Shown: positions 27,610-36,582 of the stretch, piece by piece
How the letters are laid out: each line of letters begins with the position of its first letter
Position numbering within the stretch: the first letter of the stretch is position 1
DNA from: a virus
IMG/VR virus record: IMGVR_UViG_3300024273_001733
Coordinates: 1 to 49,856 of that record
Reading direction: 5' to 3' (one strand)
Length of the DNA: 49,856 nt
The notes under the pieces: model-generated
What the model saw: the letters and a program-made list of their open reading frames with translations, nothing else
Databases searched by the model: none
Told to the model about the DNA's origin: nothing
Made by a program: the position numbers and the translations under genes

Positions 27610-28560
27610 TTACTCTACAACAATCGACTGAATTTTATAAATGCATGATAGTAATGTAATTACTGGATCGATAACCAGTGTTCTTTGTGCCTGATGTTCT
27701 GCTACGCAAATTGCAATCTGTGGAATGTGACGTGCATTCTGTGGTTTTTCAGTCTGTATATATTCTATAAACTCTTCTCCAAGCGTTTGTAAAACATCAT
27801 CAACCCGATTTGAGTACTCACCAACTAAATGCTTGTAATTTGCAATAGGATCCATTTCATTAAAGATTAACTCAAACACATCTTTATAGACTGAGTTAAA
27901 TTTCTTTACATCAGCCTCTGTGATATTAGCAGTTCCTTGTGTTTTATAACCTTGCAATTTATTAAGAGTTGTTCTTAAATCTGGAAAGTTTCTCTTTACA
28001 AATTCTACTAGTGCAGGCTTTTCAATTGTCATACCCTCTTTACCACAAATATCATATACTCTTCTGATATATTTCTTTGTCAATTCACTCTCTTCAGATT
28101 TATCAAAGTCAAAATTAATCACCTCAAATCGTGAAAGAATTGGATCTGGAATTTTATTTACATAATTACATGTTGCAATAAATCTACTATTAGATGCAAA
28201 TTGTTCCATTGTTGCACGAAGAGCTTTAAAGAATTGATCAGATACACCATCAACCTCATCTAAGATAACTACCTTAAATTTTCCTCTATCATCTAAGATC
28301 GACATAGTAGAACAAAAATCAGTAATTCTGGTACGAATCACATCAACTGAAGTATCTGTGGATGCATTGATATAAAGGTATGGCAATTCAAATTGTTGGA
28401 CAATTGCCTTTGCTGTTGAGGTTTTACCTGTTCCAGGACTTCCTGCCAATAATACATTTTGTGTAATTCCATCTTTGAACTTAGACATTACACGTTCTGG
28501 TAAGATTAAATCTTCAAGATTTTTAGGTCTGTATTTTTCTGTAAATAGCGAGTGAATCAT
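27610..28560 (-). CDS. 44: Clamp loader large subunit (T4 gp44)
   Basis: A 316-residue AAA+ ATPase that loads the gp45 sliding clamp. It starts MIHSLFTEKYRPKNLEDLIL, the classic N-terminal clamp-loader segment; I chose the ATG at 28558-28560 because it gives this start and T4-like length (319), while the upstream extension (to 28653) is non-conserved and overlaps the divergent gene. Walker A is GSPGTGKTST, Walker B VVILDEVDG, and sensor 1 ATCNYVNKI, then DPILSRF with the Arg finger. A 68-bp gap separates it from the divergent gene at 28629; GTTATATTTA in that gap may be its promoter. Confidence 0.95.
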   Translation of the reverse strand: MIHSLFTEKYRPKNLEDLILPERVMSKFKDGITQNVLLAGSPGTGKTSTAKAIVQQFELPYLYINASTDTSVDVIRTRITDFCSTMSILDDRGKFKVVILDEVDGVSDQFFKALRATMEQFASNSRFIATCNYVNKIPDPILSRFEVINFDFDKSEESELTKKYIRRVYDICGKEGMTIEKPALVEFVKRNFPDLRTTLNKLQGYKTQGTANITEADVKKFNSVYKDVFELIFNEMDPIANYKHLVGEYSNRVDDVLQTLGEEFIEYIQTEKPQNARHIPQIAICVAEHQAQRTLVIDPVITLLSCIYKIQSIVVE

Positions 28561-28628
28561 ATATTTTTTTTGCTTAATTTTATACTTATTATATAGAATC
28601 AATCCAATAAGTTTCAAATAAATATAAC

Positions 28629-29129
28629 ATGGCTTACAACAATAAATATCCAAATATTAAGAGAACAGGTGGTCCTAATCCACGTAATAGATATGGTGTT
28701 TGTTATGAAGGTCTCTCTCGCCAACAGCGAAGATTACTTCTGGAAAATCCACTCCTAAAGGATAGAGCACAGGACGATCAATTCCTACAAATCTTATTTG
28801 AAGTTAGCAGATATAAAAATCAAACATCAAAGAATCGATATTATTATGATTGGTCTACTGGTGATTTCATGAAAATGGAGGAATTGCATGAAAATTACGA
28901 TACAATAGATTGGACTTGCGCACTCTCTGGTGAACCCATTCGTTCTAATATAAATAACTTCAGTGCTGAGAACTTCGTACACCCCATGTATCATGATACA
29001 CTTACAGGGAATGTAGTGGATGGCAGGATTATAAAGTCATCAATTGCCTTTCAAGAACACGTAAAAAAACTCCTACTGAATCAACAGAAGGAGTTCTTAA
29101 ATCTTGCAAGAAAGAATTCTAAATTATAG
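28629..29129 (+). CDS. Lone plus-strand hypothetical protein (166 aa)
   Basis: The only convincing plus-strand gene here. The 166-residue product is basic and aromatic: a N-terminal segment (YPNIKRTGGPNPRNRYGVCYEGLSRQQRRL), then YYYDWSTGDFMKMEEL and DWTCALSGEPIRS, ending with a helix (EHVKKLLLNQQKEFLNLARK). No family is recognised. It diverges from gp44 and converges on the head gene at 29124-30206; the two stops overlap (TTATAG, 29124-29129). It separates replication genes from head genes. Being opposed to all neighbours, it may be a recent insertion or a regulated early gene; no promoter box of either class fits it well. Confidence 0.7.
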   Translation: MAYNNKYPNIKRTGGPNPRNRYGVCYEGLSRQQRRLLLENPLLKDRAQDDQFLQILFEVSRYKNQTSKNRYYYDWSTGDFMKMEELHENYDTIDWTCALSGEPIRSNINNFSAENFVHPMYHDTLTGNVVDGRIIKSSIAFQEHVKKLLLNQQKEFLNLARKNSKL

Positions 29130-30206
29130 TAATCTAGAGAATCTTTCTTTAACAGTTAAATTTAAATATTTACTTTCGTTTAATATGGATGAATTTTCAT
29201 ATTTAACAAGTTCCATTTCAAACATTCTACCAAGTTCGGTACCATCAATTTGCCATGATTCCTTTGCTGAAATTGCATCTATTTTACTCTGAATTGTTTT
29301 TGTTTTTTCCTCATCTCCATCATCTTGAGCTTTCTTTAAAAGTTCTTTATATCTGTCGATCATTCCTTCTTTAGAGTTTTTCTTTTCTCTGTCAGCTTTA
29401 GTGGCATCGTCGGCACCGTCTGCATCTTTCTTTTCTGGCTTTTCAGTTTCAGCTTCTGGTTTTTCAGTTTCAGCTTCTGGTTTTTCAGTTTCTGGTTTTT
29501 CAGTTTCTGGCTTTTCAGTTTCTGGTTTTTCAGTTTCAGCTTCTGGTTTTTCAGTTTCAGCTTCGTCTTTTATTCTTTGCTTTTCTTTCTCAGCTTCAAT
29601 TGCATCTTTATTATCATCCTTTAACACTGCAATAGCTTCTTGTTCCTCTTTGTACTTGTCTGCCAATTCTTTCATTTTAGTTTTAAGATCAGACTTTCTT
29701 GAAGGATCATCCTCCATACCGGATTGTCTTTTGATTAATTCTAATTTACCCTGTATCTTTGTCGATGAAATTCTACGGTCTACGATTTCTCCCTTTCCTT
29801 TAAATTTATCATCTACCATCTTTTGTAGTTCATCTGCCTGATTATTAACCTGTTCAGATTTTACCTTCATTGAGTCCTTCTTAGGACCTTCTGCTGTTTT
29901 AGAAGCAAATTCTAAATCAAGTGCATTGATTCTAATCTTATTTACCTTCTTTTGTGAAGCGGATGCTTTCATGCTTGTAATCCATTGTGAAATAAATCCA
30001 GGACCATCTGCTTCATCAATTGACTCAGTATCGATTGAATTTAATTCTTCGGTAAGTTCATTTGCTAGAGTTTCTAGTGAATTAATAATAGTATCTACAT
30101 CAGTTGATATGGTTTGTTGTGCAGCTACAGGTGCTTCTGTTGCAATTGCAGTTTCAGTTTCTGTAACGGATGCATGCCATGTAGTATATGTTTTAATGTT
30201 ATTCAT
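29124..30206 (-). CDS. Charged head/core protein candidate with TEKPEAE repeats
   Basis: A 360-residue, very acidic/basic helical protein encoded right after gp23 with its own late promoter (30232-30242). It contains about ten degenerate repeats of ETEKPEAE or ETEKPE (roughly residues 215-255), a low-complexity linker, between two helical parts. The N-terminus (MNNIKTYTTWH) is weakly like the capsid-targeting leaders, and IDEADGPGF and LNESKYLNL contain I/L-x-E steps the prohead protease could cut. In T4 gp24 (vertex) follows gp23, but there is no similarity. A minor head or core protein is inferred from position; the exact role is unknown. Confidence 0.62.
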   Translation of the reverse strand: MNNIKTYTTWHASVTETETAIATEAPVAAQQTISTDVDTIINSLETLANELTEELNSIDTESIDEADGPGFISQWITSMKASASQKKVNKIRINALDLEFASKTAEGPKKDSMKVKSEQVNNQADELQKMVDDKFKGKGEIVDRRISSTKIQGKLELIKRQSGMEDDPSRKSDLKTKMKELADKYKEEQEAIAVLKDDNKDAIEAEKEKQRIKDEAETEKPEAETEKPETEKPETEKPETEKPEAETEKPEAETEKPEKKDADGADDATKADREKKNSKEGMIDRYKELLKKAQDDGDEEKTKTIQSKIDAISAKESWQIDGTELGRMFEMELVKYENSSILNESKYLNLTVKERFSRLL

Positions 30207-30231
30207 GTTTTTAATATTTATTTTATTATAC

Positions 30232-30242
30232 TATTATATATC
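30232..30242 (-). promoter_or_regulatory. Late promoter GATATATAATA
   Basis: A full-length match to the late box, 26 bases upstream of 29124-30206 and 2 bases after the terminator following gp23. Confidence 0.78.
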
Positions 30243-30243
30243 A

Positions 30244-30276
30244 CAAAAAAAGGGAACCGATTTCTCAGTTCCCTTA
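30244..30276 (-). terminator. Rho-independent terminator after gp23
   Basis: AAGGGAAC, a 10-base loop and GTTCCCTT followed by TTTTT on the minus strand, about 36 bases after the major capsid stop codon. Confidence 0.88.
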
Positions 30277-30311
30277 TATAATCTAGAATGTTAGTTCTAA
30301 ATGTGTAAATA

Positions 30312-31838
30312 TTAAGCTAAAGTTAATAAGTTAGCAGCAGATGAACCAGCAATAGTTACATTGAATGTAACATATTGAGTTTCTGGGTGGAATCCAGCAT
30401 CAACTAATGCGAATCTAGATTTAACAGCAACTTTAGGAGCCATAGTTCCTTCAGCGATTGTTTGAACTGATTCAGCCATTAAGTAAGGCATGAATACAAC
30501 ACCTGGTCCGTTTCCGTCACCTTTTCTACCTACAGTTACTGAATAATCTCCCCAGTTCATTGTTGGGTCAGTGTAGATATTAATACCTGCAACAGATCCT
30601 AATGGATAGATAGCTCCAGCAGCTTGCGCGAACGTGTTAGCCATTGGGTTAGCAACGAATCCAGCGATAGACTGTAATACTGTTGCAGTTTGTGGTCCAA
30701 CAACTGCGAAGTTACCAGCACCTCTTCTACCTCTGTTAGCGATTAAGTTAGCAGCAGCTAATACTTGAGAAAGGATTCTTCTGTGAATTGAAGGTAAAGT
30801 TTCACCACCACCACCTAAAGCAGCAGCCAAAGGTAAATCTAAATCGAAACCGTTTGCAGTGAATGCAGCAGTGATATTAGCAGTACCTAAAGTTCTTAAT
30901 CTTCCTAAGATGTATTGGTTAATAGATTGAGTTAATTCATTAGTTAAAACAGCTTCAACTTGAGCAACAGCGTCAACTCCGAATTGTTTTAAATCTTGAA
31001 CTTGTTCTCTTGTTACAGCAGCAGCAACTTGGAAAGTTTCAGCTGAAACTGATTTAGAGAATAAAGAAAGACCCATGATTTTGTCTTTCGTAGATTCACC
31101 AGCTTCTCTTGAGAATGGGTTACCTGCATTGTCAGCACCTACGAATCCTTTAATGTGATCCTCTAATGCTTTTACTAATTCAACACCAGTTGCAGTAGCA
31201 GGTGCAATTAATGAAGCTAATGCTAATGTAACGTCAGCGACAACAGTTGCAGCTACGATAGTACCTACTTTGAAAATCATTTTACCGTCAATTCTAGAAG
31301 TTCCTATTAATTCATAAGAACCGTAATTACCAGCAGATGCTGGAATAGTATCATTAGATAATGCTTCAATCTCAGCGATAACTGCATCAATATCTTCAGC
31401 AACGCCTACTTTGATGTAAGTTGGGGCAACAGTACCGTCAGCACCGTTAACACTACCTAAAGTACCACCTTCGTATACGAAGTCTAAGTAAGATAATAAT
31501 CCCATTGGTCCAGCCATAGGAACTACAGGTACTAAGTCTAAACCTACAGTTTGTGCAGCAACTTGCATTGCTAAAGGTAATAATGAAGGAGCTTTATCTC
31601 CAGAACCGTTAGATGTAGAAACACCGTTTGCATATCCAGAAGGTAAAACAGTTGCTCCCATACCAGTTAAGTTCATACCTGGGTTTAAAGACATTGTAGA
31701 AGCATCTTCATATAATTTGTGGTTGTGACAGTATTCTGACATCCAAGCTAATTTGCTAGCGTCATTGATTCCTGTCGCAGATTCGATAATCGGAGACCAC
31801 GTTGCTCTGATTTCTGATTCATTGATTAAATTTGCCAT
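30312..31838 (-). CDS. 23: Major capsid protein (T4 gp23)
   Basis: A 508-residue HK97-fold capsid protein. Recognisable parts include the N-terminal helix SEIRATWSPIIESATGIN, the VAAAVTREQVQDLKQFGVDAVAQVE segment, ELTQSINQYILGRLRTLG, and NRGRRGAGNFAVVGPQTATVLQSI near the C-terminal third, then SVAGINIYTDPTMNWGDYSVTVGRKG; all parallel T4 gp23 (for example GRGEGNFIIASRNVVNVLAS). It should be cleaved by the prohead protease; LYE-D at residues 42-45 is one candidate site. Codon and residue composition is highly biased (Ala-rich, GCA/GCT/ACA), as expected for a very abundant protein. A late promoter is about 108 bases upstream. Confidence 0.95.
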   Translation of the reverse strand: MANLINESEIRATWSPIIESATGINDASKLAWMSEYCHNHKLYEDASTMSLNPGMNLTGMGATVLPSGYANGVSTSNGSGDKAPSLLPLAMQVAAQTVGLDLVPVVPMAGPMGLLSYLDFVYEGGTLGSVNGADGTVAPTYIKVGVAEDIDAVIAEIEALSNDTIPASAGNYGSYELIGTSRIDGKMIFKVGTIVAATVVADVTLALASLIAPATATGVELVKALEDHIKGFVGADNAGNPFSREAGESTKDKIMGLSLFSKSVSAETFQVAAAVTREQVQDLKQFGVDAVAQVEAVLTNELTQSINQYILGRLRTLGTANITAAFTANGFDLDLPLAAALGGGGETLPSIHRRILSQVLAAANLIANRGRRGAGNFAVVGPQTATVLQSIAGFVANPMANTFAQAAGAIYPLGSVAGINIYTDPTMNWGDYSVTVGRKGDGNGPGVVFMPYLMAESVQTIAEGTMAPKVAVKSRFALVDAGFHPETQYVTFNVTIAGSSAANLLTLA

Positions 31839-31945
31839 TTTGTTTAATTTATTTTTTTAATGGTTTTATTGTTTCGTATTTTACGAGTTTTCGATATAAT
31901 TTCAGTTTTTTGCTTCTTAACTAAAGATCGAATATGTTTTAATAT

Positions 31946-31956
31946 TATTATATATC
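31946..31956 (-). promoter_or_regulatory. Late promoter GGATATATAAT
   Basis: A perfect late box upstream of gp23. The roughly 100-base leader to the ATG is the longest of the late units and could carry RNA structure affecting capsid protein yield. Confidence 0.72.
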
Positions 31957-32006
31957 CTTATTATTTGTGCGATTTTTTAAAAAAATCAAAAAGTTAGGAT
32001 TTTTTG

Positions 32007-33920
32007 TTACTTTTTAAATCTTTTTGCAATTTCATCACCGATTCCAGTAACATCATAACCAATTGATTTAACTTCTACTGATGTAGATTCATTAATCATA
32101 GTTAATTTTTCTAAAACTGGTGCAGTTTCTCTAAGATCTCTTGTTTGCCAAAAGTTTGCAACTTGGTAAGCTGTTTCTAATTTAACCATCTTAGCTTGTG
32201 CCATGATTTGATTTTTCTTAGATTCAGATAATTTAGCCCATGTTCCATGGTATTCAGCTGGCATCATTGAAATAACAGCAGGATCGTTATTAGTTTGTAC
32301 TGCTCCCATTAATGAGTTAGCCCATAATCCTAAGATTTGTCCTTCTGTTAAATAACCTTTACCTTCAATTGCATTTACAACTTTAGCTTTTTCTTCAGTA
32401 GATAACGTGTTGAATTCATTTACTTTCTCTTCAGAAATAAATTTAAAGAATGATGGTCCTTCGTTTTTCTTAGCATTTACTTTTTCAACTAATGCTTCTA
32501 ATTTAGAAGTGATTGAATTTTTGTAAGCTTCCATTGCATCTACTGATTTTCCAGCAGCGTCACCTTCACCTTTAAGTTCTAAGTCACCTTCAACATCTTC
32601 AACCTTTTCAGCATCATATTTATTACCATCTGCATCGATTACTTCAGGAGAAACATCTTTAGTTTCATCTTTAATAGCTTCTGCTGGAATACCTGCGTCA
32701 CCTTCAGTAATTTCAACGCCTGCAGCGTCACCTTCACCTTTAAGTTCTAATTCCTTTTCTTTATCTTCAACTTCTTCAGCATCATATTTATTACCATCTG
32801 CGTCAATTACTTCTGGAGAAACATCTTTAGTTTCATCTTCTAATTCTTCAGCTGGGATTCCTGCCTCATCTTCTAATAATAGGTTAGAGTTTACAGTTTC
32901 AGCAACATATTCAGCATATTCAGTAACTTTCTCTAAGTTCTCTCTTAAATATTCAGTATATTTAATTAAGTTTTCGTGGGTTGTTACACCATCATTATAT
33001 GATTCTGCTAAATAATTTGTGTAATTTTTGATTGCATCAACACTCTCTGCGATGTGCTCTGAATATTGAATAGAATTATCCAATGTTTCGGCAAGTTTTT
33101 CTGAGTAAGAAATACCTTGATCCGCTTTTTCAGCGATGTGTTCTGAGTATGCGATTGATTCGTCTAATTTCTTAGCTAAATAATCAGTGTACTCTTTTAA
33201 TGTTTCTAATTGAGAATTTGTAGACTCTGTCTCTGTTAAAGAGTTCATACCTTCTTTGATAGATTTGATTTCTTCAGAAAGATACTGAGAGTATTTATTA
33301 AAATCCTCAACCGTAATAAATTTAGACTCTGCCATTTTTGTTTCGTTTATATTTTCGATTGGTTGTTTTTCATCTGTATTATTTATCTCGTAAATAAATA
33401 GGTTGTTTTCATTAATAAATCCATAAGATTCATTAACTCTTTTAAGTTCAGCATTTTCAAATCCTGGGTCTGCAACTAAATCGTATGTAAATAATTGTTT
33501 GATTTTTACAGTACCATTTGATTCAACAGCTCCGGCTGCTCTACTTGAAATTTGTAAAGGAACTCCAGCATCTACTAGCGCTTTAGCCTGTCGACCAGCA
33601 TCAGTATCTAATAATCTGATACGTCCTTTAACTTGTTTTGTTTCTTTATCATATGTTAACTCCTCAATAATGTGTGAAACATTTTTAAGAGATACATCAA
33701 AGTTTGCAGGGTGATCTAATTCACCCAATAACTTTGAAGATTTAATTTTTGCCTGTAGAGCTTCAATCTGTGGAAGATATTCGTTCTCAGTATAAATTCG
33801 GTTATTACGATTTTTCTTATCGATTTCCCCAAAGATACCTTCTAAAACGTAGGTTCCACCATCTTGTTTAAACTCTAACTCCGTAGACGATCTTTCTAGG
33901 ATCAGTAAGTTTTTAGTCAT
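32007..33920 (-). CDS. 21/22: Prohead protease-scaffold fusion (T4 gp21-gp22)
   Basis: A 637-residue protein joining two T4 proteins. Residues 1-180 are the gp21 serine protease: YVLEGIFGEIDKKNRNNRIY, LLGELDHPANF with the catalytic His and PLQISSRAAGAV with the catalytic Ser match T4 LGELNHPP and PGVSSRGLGS. After a linker with an internal Met (MAESKFITVEDFNK) comes a gp22-like scaffold: coiled repeats of about 20 residues with YSEHIAE, YSEKLAE and YTNYLAE, a 56-residue duplication (AGIPAE...LKGEGDAAG) and a helical end. The many I/L/V-A-E steps fit protease sites, so the core may be shredded by its own fused enzyme. A nested start at the internal Met could make separate scaffold, as lambda Nu3 does. 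In T4 genes 21 and 22 are separate and adjacent. Confidence 0.88.
   Translation of the reverse strand: MTKNLLILERSSTELEFKQDGGTYVLEGIFGEIDKKNRNNRIYTENEYLPQIEALQAKIKSSKLLGELDHPANFDVSLKNVSHIIEELTYDKETKQVKGRIRLLDTDAGRQAKALVDAGVPLQISSRAAGAVESNGTVKIKQLFTYDLVADPGFENAELKRVNESYGFINENNLFIYEINNTDEKQPIENINETKMAESKFITVEDFNKYSQYLSEEIKSIKEGMNSLTETESTNSQLETLKEYTDYLAKKLDESIAYSEHIAEKADQGISYSEKLAETLDNSIQYSEHIAESVDAIKNYTNYLAESYNDGVTTHENLIKYTEYLRENLEKVTEYAEYVAETVNSNLLLEDEAGIPAEELEDETKDVSPEVIDADGNKYDAEEVEDKEKELELKGEGDAAGVEITEGDAGIPAEAIKDETKDVSPEVIDADGNKYDAEKVEDVEGDLELKGEGDAAGKSVDAMEAYKNSITSKLEALVEKVNAKKNEGPSFFKFISEEKVNEFNTLSTEEKAKVVNAIEGKGYLTEGQILGLWANSLMGAVQTNNDPAVISMMPAEYHGTWAKLSESKKNQIMAQAKMVKLETAYQVANFWQTRDLRETAPVLEKLTMINESTSVEVKSIGYDVTGIGDEIAKRFKK
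32551..32887 (-). repeat. Tandem 168-bp duplication in the scaffold region
   Basis: Two in-frame copies of about 168 bp (starting at 32551 and 32719) encode the acidic unit AGIPAE...ETKDVSPEVIDADGNKYDAE...LELKGEGDAAG. The copies differ at third positions and in a few codons, so the duplication is not very recent. Confidence 0.8.
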
Positions 33921-33942
33921 AATTATTATTTTATTATATTTC

Positions 33943-33953
33943 TATTATATATC
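33943..33953 (-). promoter_or_regulatory. Late promoter GATATATAATA
   Basis: A full match to the late box, 22 bases upstream of the protease-scaffold fusion. Confidence 0.78.
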
Positions 33954-33979
33954 ACTTTAATTTTGTAAAAAAGTAAAAG

Positions 33980-34330
33980 TTATAGTCCTGCTAATGGGTC
34001 AGCATCATCGCCGCCATCTTCTCCTTCTTTCTCCTTTTCATCTTCTTTCTCTTTAGTGGAAATTTCCTCTTGATAATCAGTGTAGAATTTAGTTAAAGTA
34101 AAAATATCTTCTTCAGTAAATGCTCCATTTCCATAAGTATCATAGAAATATTCTTTAAATTCCTTTTCGGTTTTGCTTGATAAAATAGTTCCTAAAATTT
34201 CAGTAGATTTGATTTCCTTACCTGAATTGAGCGTAACATCATCGATTACTACTTTAGAATCTTCACCTGCATCAATTGCAGCCTCCTTAAGCGAACCAGT
34301 GAATTCCTCGAATGTTCTCATTATTCTCAT
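33980..34330 (-). CDS. Prohead core protein (T4 gp67/gp68-like)
   Basis: A 116-residue acidic protein encoded between portal and protease, the T4 position of the small core proteins gp67 and gp68. It begins MRIMRTFEEFTGSLKEA; the MRTFEEF part resembles the shared capsid-targeting leader, and SLKE-A is a possible protease site. The C-terminus is very acidic (EKEDEKEKEGEDGGDDADPL), like T4 gp67. The true start may be the second Met (MRTFEEF). It is cotranscribed with the portal gene, 21 bases apart. Sequence homology to gp67/68 is not evident; the call rests on order, charge and leader. Confidence 0.65.
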   Translation of the reverse strand: MRIMRTFEEFTGSLKEAAIDAGEDSKVVIDDVTLNSGKEIKSTEILGTILSSKTEKEFKEYFYDTYGNGAFTEEDIFTLTKFYTDYQEEISTKEKEDEKEKEGEDGGDDADPLAGL

Positions 34331-34351
34331 ATTAATTTGTTTTTATTTTTA

Positions 34352-35944
34352 TTACATTGCCATTGGATCTTCAGGCTCAGGCTCTTCTGCCATTGCTGCT
34401 GCAGTTCTTGATTTATATGCTTCATTTGCTGCTTTATCGTCTGGTGATAGTTTTAAATATCTGTCAACCAAGAATTCCATGTCAAAATATGGAGTCTCTT
34501 CCATTGTAACTGGATCCGTTTTAACAAGAGAATCTTTCATTGTTCCAATAAAATCAAGTCTTTTGCTCATGATTTCCATTTGCTTTAATTCAGCAAACAT
34601 GTTTTCCTCGTTGAATTGAAGTGATATTTGAGTTTTAAATCCTGCATCATCTTTAAATTCAGGGTATTTCAAACACATTTGTAACCATAATGGTTTAACT
34701 AATATCTCTTGGAATGAACTACGTAAACGTTTAATAAATTTAGCAAATTTAATTTCATCTCTAATCATTCCATCAGCTTCCATTGCAAAATCACCACCAC
34801 CATCTTCATACATAAATCTAGAGTATGGAATTTTTGAAACAGATTTAAGTTTATCTGAGAAATATTTTAATGATTCTGTATCTGATAATTCTGGGCCTTC
34901 ACCTCCTAATGTTTCAATCTCGGGTTGTTCACCGTCCTTGCTAGGTAACCAATACTCCTTGTTGAATTGTAACATAGGTTTTCCATTGGTTGTCAGAGAT
35001 GCACTGTCCCAATCAAAATCTACAACTTCTTTATAGTTACTCATTAATTGAGAAAGAGATTGTTTTGCCCTTGTTTTAGATTTACCTCCGACTGGAATAA
35101 TAAATTTCATTCTATAAGATGAGTTCGTCACAGCCCAAATAACTCTGGTATGTTCCATAATTCTCATTAAGTTGAATGCTCTTACAAGTCTTTCAAGGTA
35201 TGATACTCTACTTGCTGTAGTAATTGAGGAGTATGAGATGTATATAATTTGAGAATCATATAACTTTCTCTCTTTCATTGGATCATCTTTAAATTGGATC
35301 CAAACTTTTTTACCATCTTCATGGTTATATCCAGGCACTAGGGTTATTGGGTCAATTTCCTTGAAACCAATAATCTCAGTCATTTCTGGATTGTAAATTA
35401 TCTCAAAGGAAAGATAACCATCAATCAGCCATTTTCTAAAGAAGTACCAAGAAGATTGATCTGCTGCAAATCCGAAATATTGATAGATGTCTCTATATGC
35501 TTTATTAAGATATTTTTGTACCTCTTCAGAAACTTCCATACCAATAATCTCAGGATTGGCTATAAAGTTTTTGTTATCGAATACAATTGACTCATCACAT
35601 AGAATATCTAAAATGTCTTCAATCTCATCATGTTGTGAGAATTTTCTAAGTTCATCTCTTTTACCCTTGTAATTTTGGTCAAAAAATGGTATGTTCTTTC
35701 GCATTGTTGTGTCAGCCATTGAAAGGGCTGCAAATGCACCATACATATCATCGTTATCAAGTCCTAGCGGATTCATTCCACCATAACCAAATGCATCTTC
35801 CACAGGACCAATTGCCTGTGATTGTCTAAGTACCAAATCATCATAATACATTCCAAAAGAAGATAACTTCTTCAGTGTATCACTAAGGACGAACGGTCTT
35901 TTGTTTGTACTCAATGGTCCATTTCTCTGTACGAATCCTGCCAT
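34352..35944 (-). CDS. 20: Portal vertex protein (T4 gp20)
   Basis: A 530-residue portal subunit, the dodecameric ring through which DNA is packaged by gp17. T4-like signatures include RKFSQHDEIEDILDILCDES near 90, YQYFGFAADQSSWYFFRKWL, FKEIDPITLVPGYN, NSSYRMKFIIPVGGKSKTRA and KIPYSRFMYEDGGGDFAMEADGM, matching the conserved P-x-SR region of gp20. Length is close to T4 (524). It opens the head operon 20-67-21/22, in T4 order, behind a late box at 35966-35976. Confidence 0.93.
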   Translation of the reverse strand: MAGFVQRNGPLSTNKRPFVLSDTLKKLSSFGMYYDDLVLRQSQAIGPVEDAFGYGGMNPLGLDNDDMYGAFAALSMADTTMRKNIPFFDQNYKGKRDELRKFSQHDEIEDILDILCDESIVFDNKNFIANPEIIGMEVSEEVQKYLNKAYRDIYQYFGFAADQSSWYFFRKWLIDGYLSFEIIYNPEMTEIIGFKEIDPITLVPGYNHEDGKKVWIQFKDDPMKERKLYDSQIIYISYSSITTASRVSYLERLVRAFNLMRIMEHTRVIWAVTNSSYRMKFIIPVGGKSKTRAKQSLSQLMSNYKEVVDFDWDSASLTTNGKPMLQFNKEYWLPSKDGEQPEIETLGGEGPELSDTESLKYFSDKLKSVSKIPYSRFMYEDGGGDFAMEADGMIRDEIKFAKFIKRLRSSFQEILVKPLWLQMCLKYPEFKDDAGFKTQISLQFNEENMFAELKQMEIMSKRLDFIGTMKDSLVKTDPVTMEETPYFDMEFLVDRYLKLSPDDKAANEAYKSRTAAAMAEEPEPEDPMAM

Positions 35945-35965
35945 TATATTATTATATTAATTTTA

Positions 35966-35976
35966 ATTATATATTC
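35966..35976 (-). promoter_or_regulatory. Late promoter GAATATATAAT
   Basis: GAATATATAATT on the minus strand, 21 bases upstream of the portal ATG; it overlaps the 3' end of 35967-36566. Confidence 0.68.
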
Positions 35977-36566
35977 TTTTTTAAATAGTCCCTAAATTGA
36001 ACTCTTATTTGCATTATATTTGTGCCATTAAGTTCCATGAAATCACATAATGCAATTTCTGGCCATTTAGAATAACTTACAACTGCCTGATTGTGTTTTC
36101 TCGCAGGTATATATTGTCGAAGTGCAAAATCACATCCAAATTTTTCTAAATATGTTTTCATTCCCTGATATGTTATTCTTAAAGGTTTTTCCTTTAGGGG
36201 ATTTGATTGTTCTTTGGTTGTACTTTTAATAGCTCCACCAAGTCTTCCATACAAATCATCTAATAACTTCTCCTTAACAGGAACTGGCAATAAATTTAAA
36301 TTAACACCAAAATCATTTCTTCCAACCTGTTCAATTGCTAACACTACTGGATTTTCATCAAACCATGGAAGTTCGTTTTCATACTTAGGTGAATAACTAA
36401 ATACATAAATCTTTCCAGCTTGAAATCTTTCTCTGGTAACTTGTGCCTCTGTTATCTTACGATCTTTAAGTCCATTTTGAAACCATTTCTCAGAAAAGTT
36501 AGAGGCCTTTATCTTTCCTCCATGTTCCTTTGAAAGTTCATCTATTCTTTTTTTAACGTAACCCAT
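35967..36566 (-). CDS. Conserved structural-module protein of unknown role (199 aa)
   Basis: A 199-residue protein. The segment YVFSYSPKYENELPWFDENP, then VVLAIEQVGRNDFGVNLNLLPVPVKEKLLDDL, follows a pattern (Y-x-P-x6-LP-x-D-x2-P ... G-x-N-L-x-x-LP) that I recall in proteins from marine T4-like phages near head and tail genes, always without clear function. The C-terminus has WPEIALCDFMELNGTNIMQIR. It lies between the portal gene and the gp4-like nuclease gene, 16 bases from the latter. A virion or assembly role is inferred. I could not match it to T4 gp2, gp3 or gp53. Confidence 0.6.
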   Translation of the reverse strand: MGYVKKRIDELSKEHGGKIKASNFSEKWFQNGLKDRKITEAQVTRERFQAGKIYVFSYSPKYENELPWFDENPVVLAIEQVGRNDFGVNLNLLPVPVKEKLLDDLYGRLGGAIKSTTKEQSNPLKEKPLRITYQGMKTYLEKFGCDFALRQYIPARKHNQAVVSYSKWPEIALCDFMELNGTNIMQIRVQFRDYLKKNI

Positions 36567-36582
36567 TAATTATTTATCACAA

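Noticed and set aside
28561-28653. Upstream extension of gp44 by 31 residues
   Set aside because: The extension is Cys/Tyr/Ile-rich, overlaps the divergent gene, and the clamp-loader family starts at the later Met (MIHSLFTEKYRP).
29401-29841. Plus-strand open frame with GFSVSAS repeats
   Set aside because: It is the antisense of the TEKPEAE repeat region of the head protein at 29124-30206; repeats on one strand always create open frames on the other.
30312-31838. Programmed frameshift or nested gene in the major capsid gene
   Set aside because: The frame is uninterrupted and colinear with gp23 over its length; strong Ala codon bias accounts for the repetitive look.
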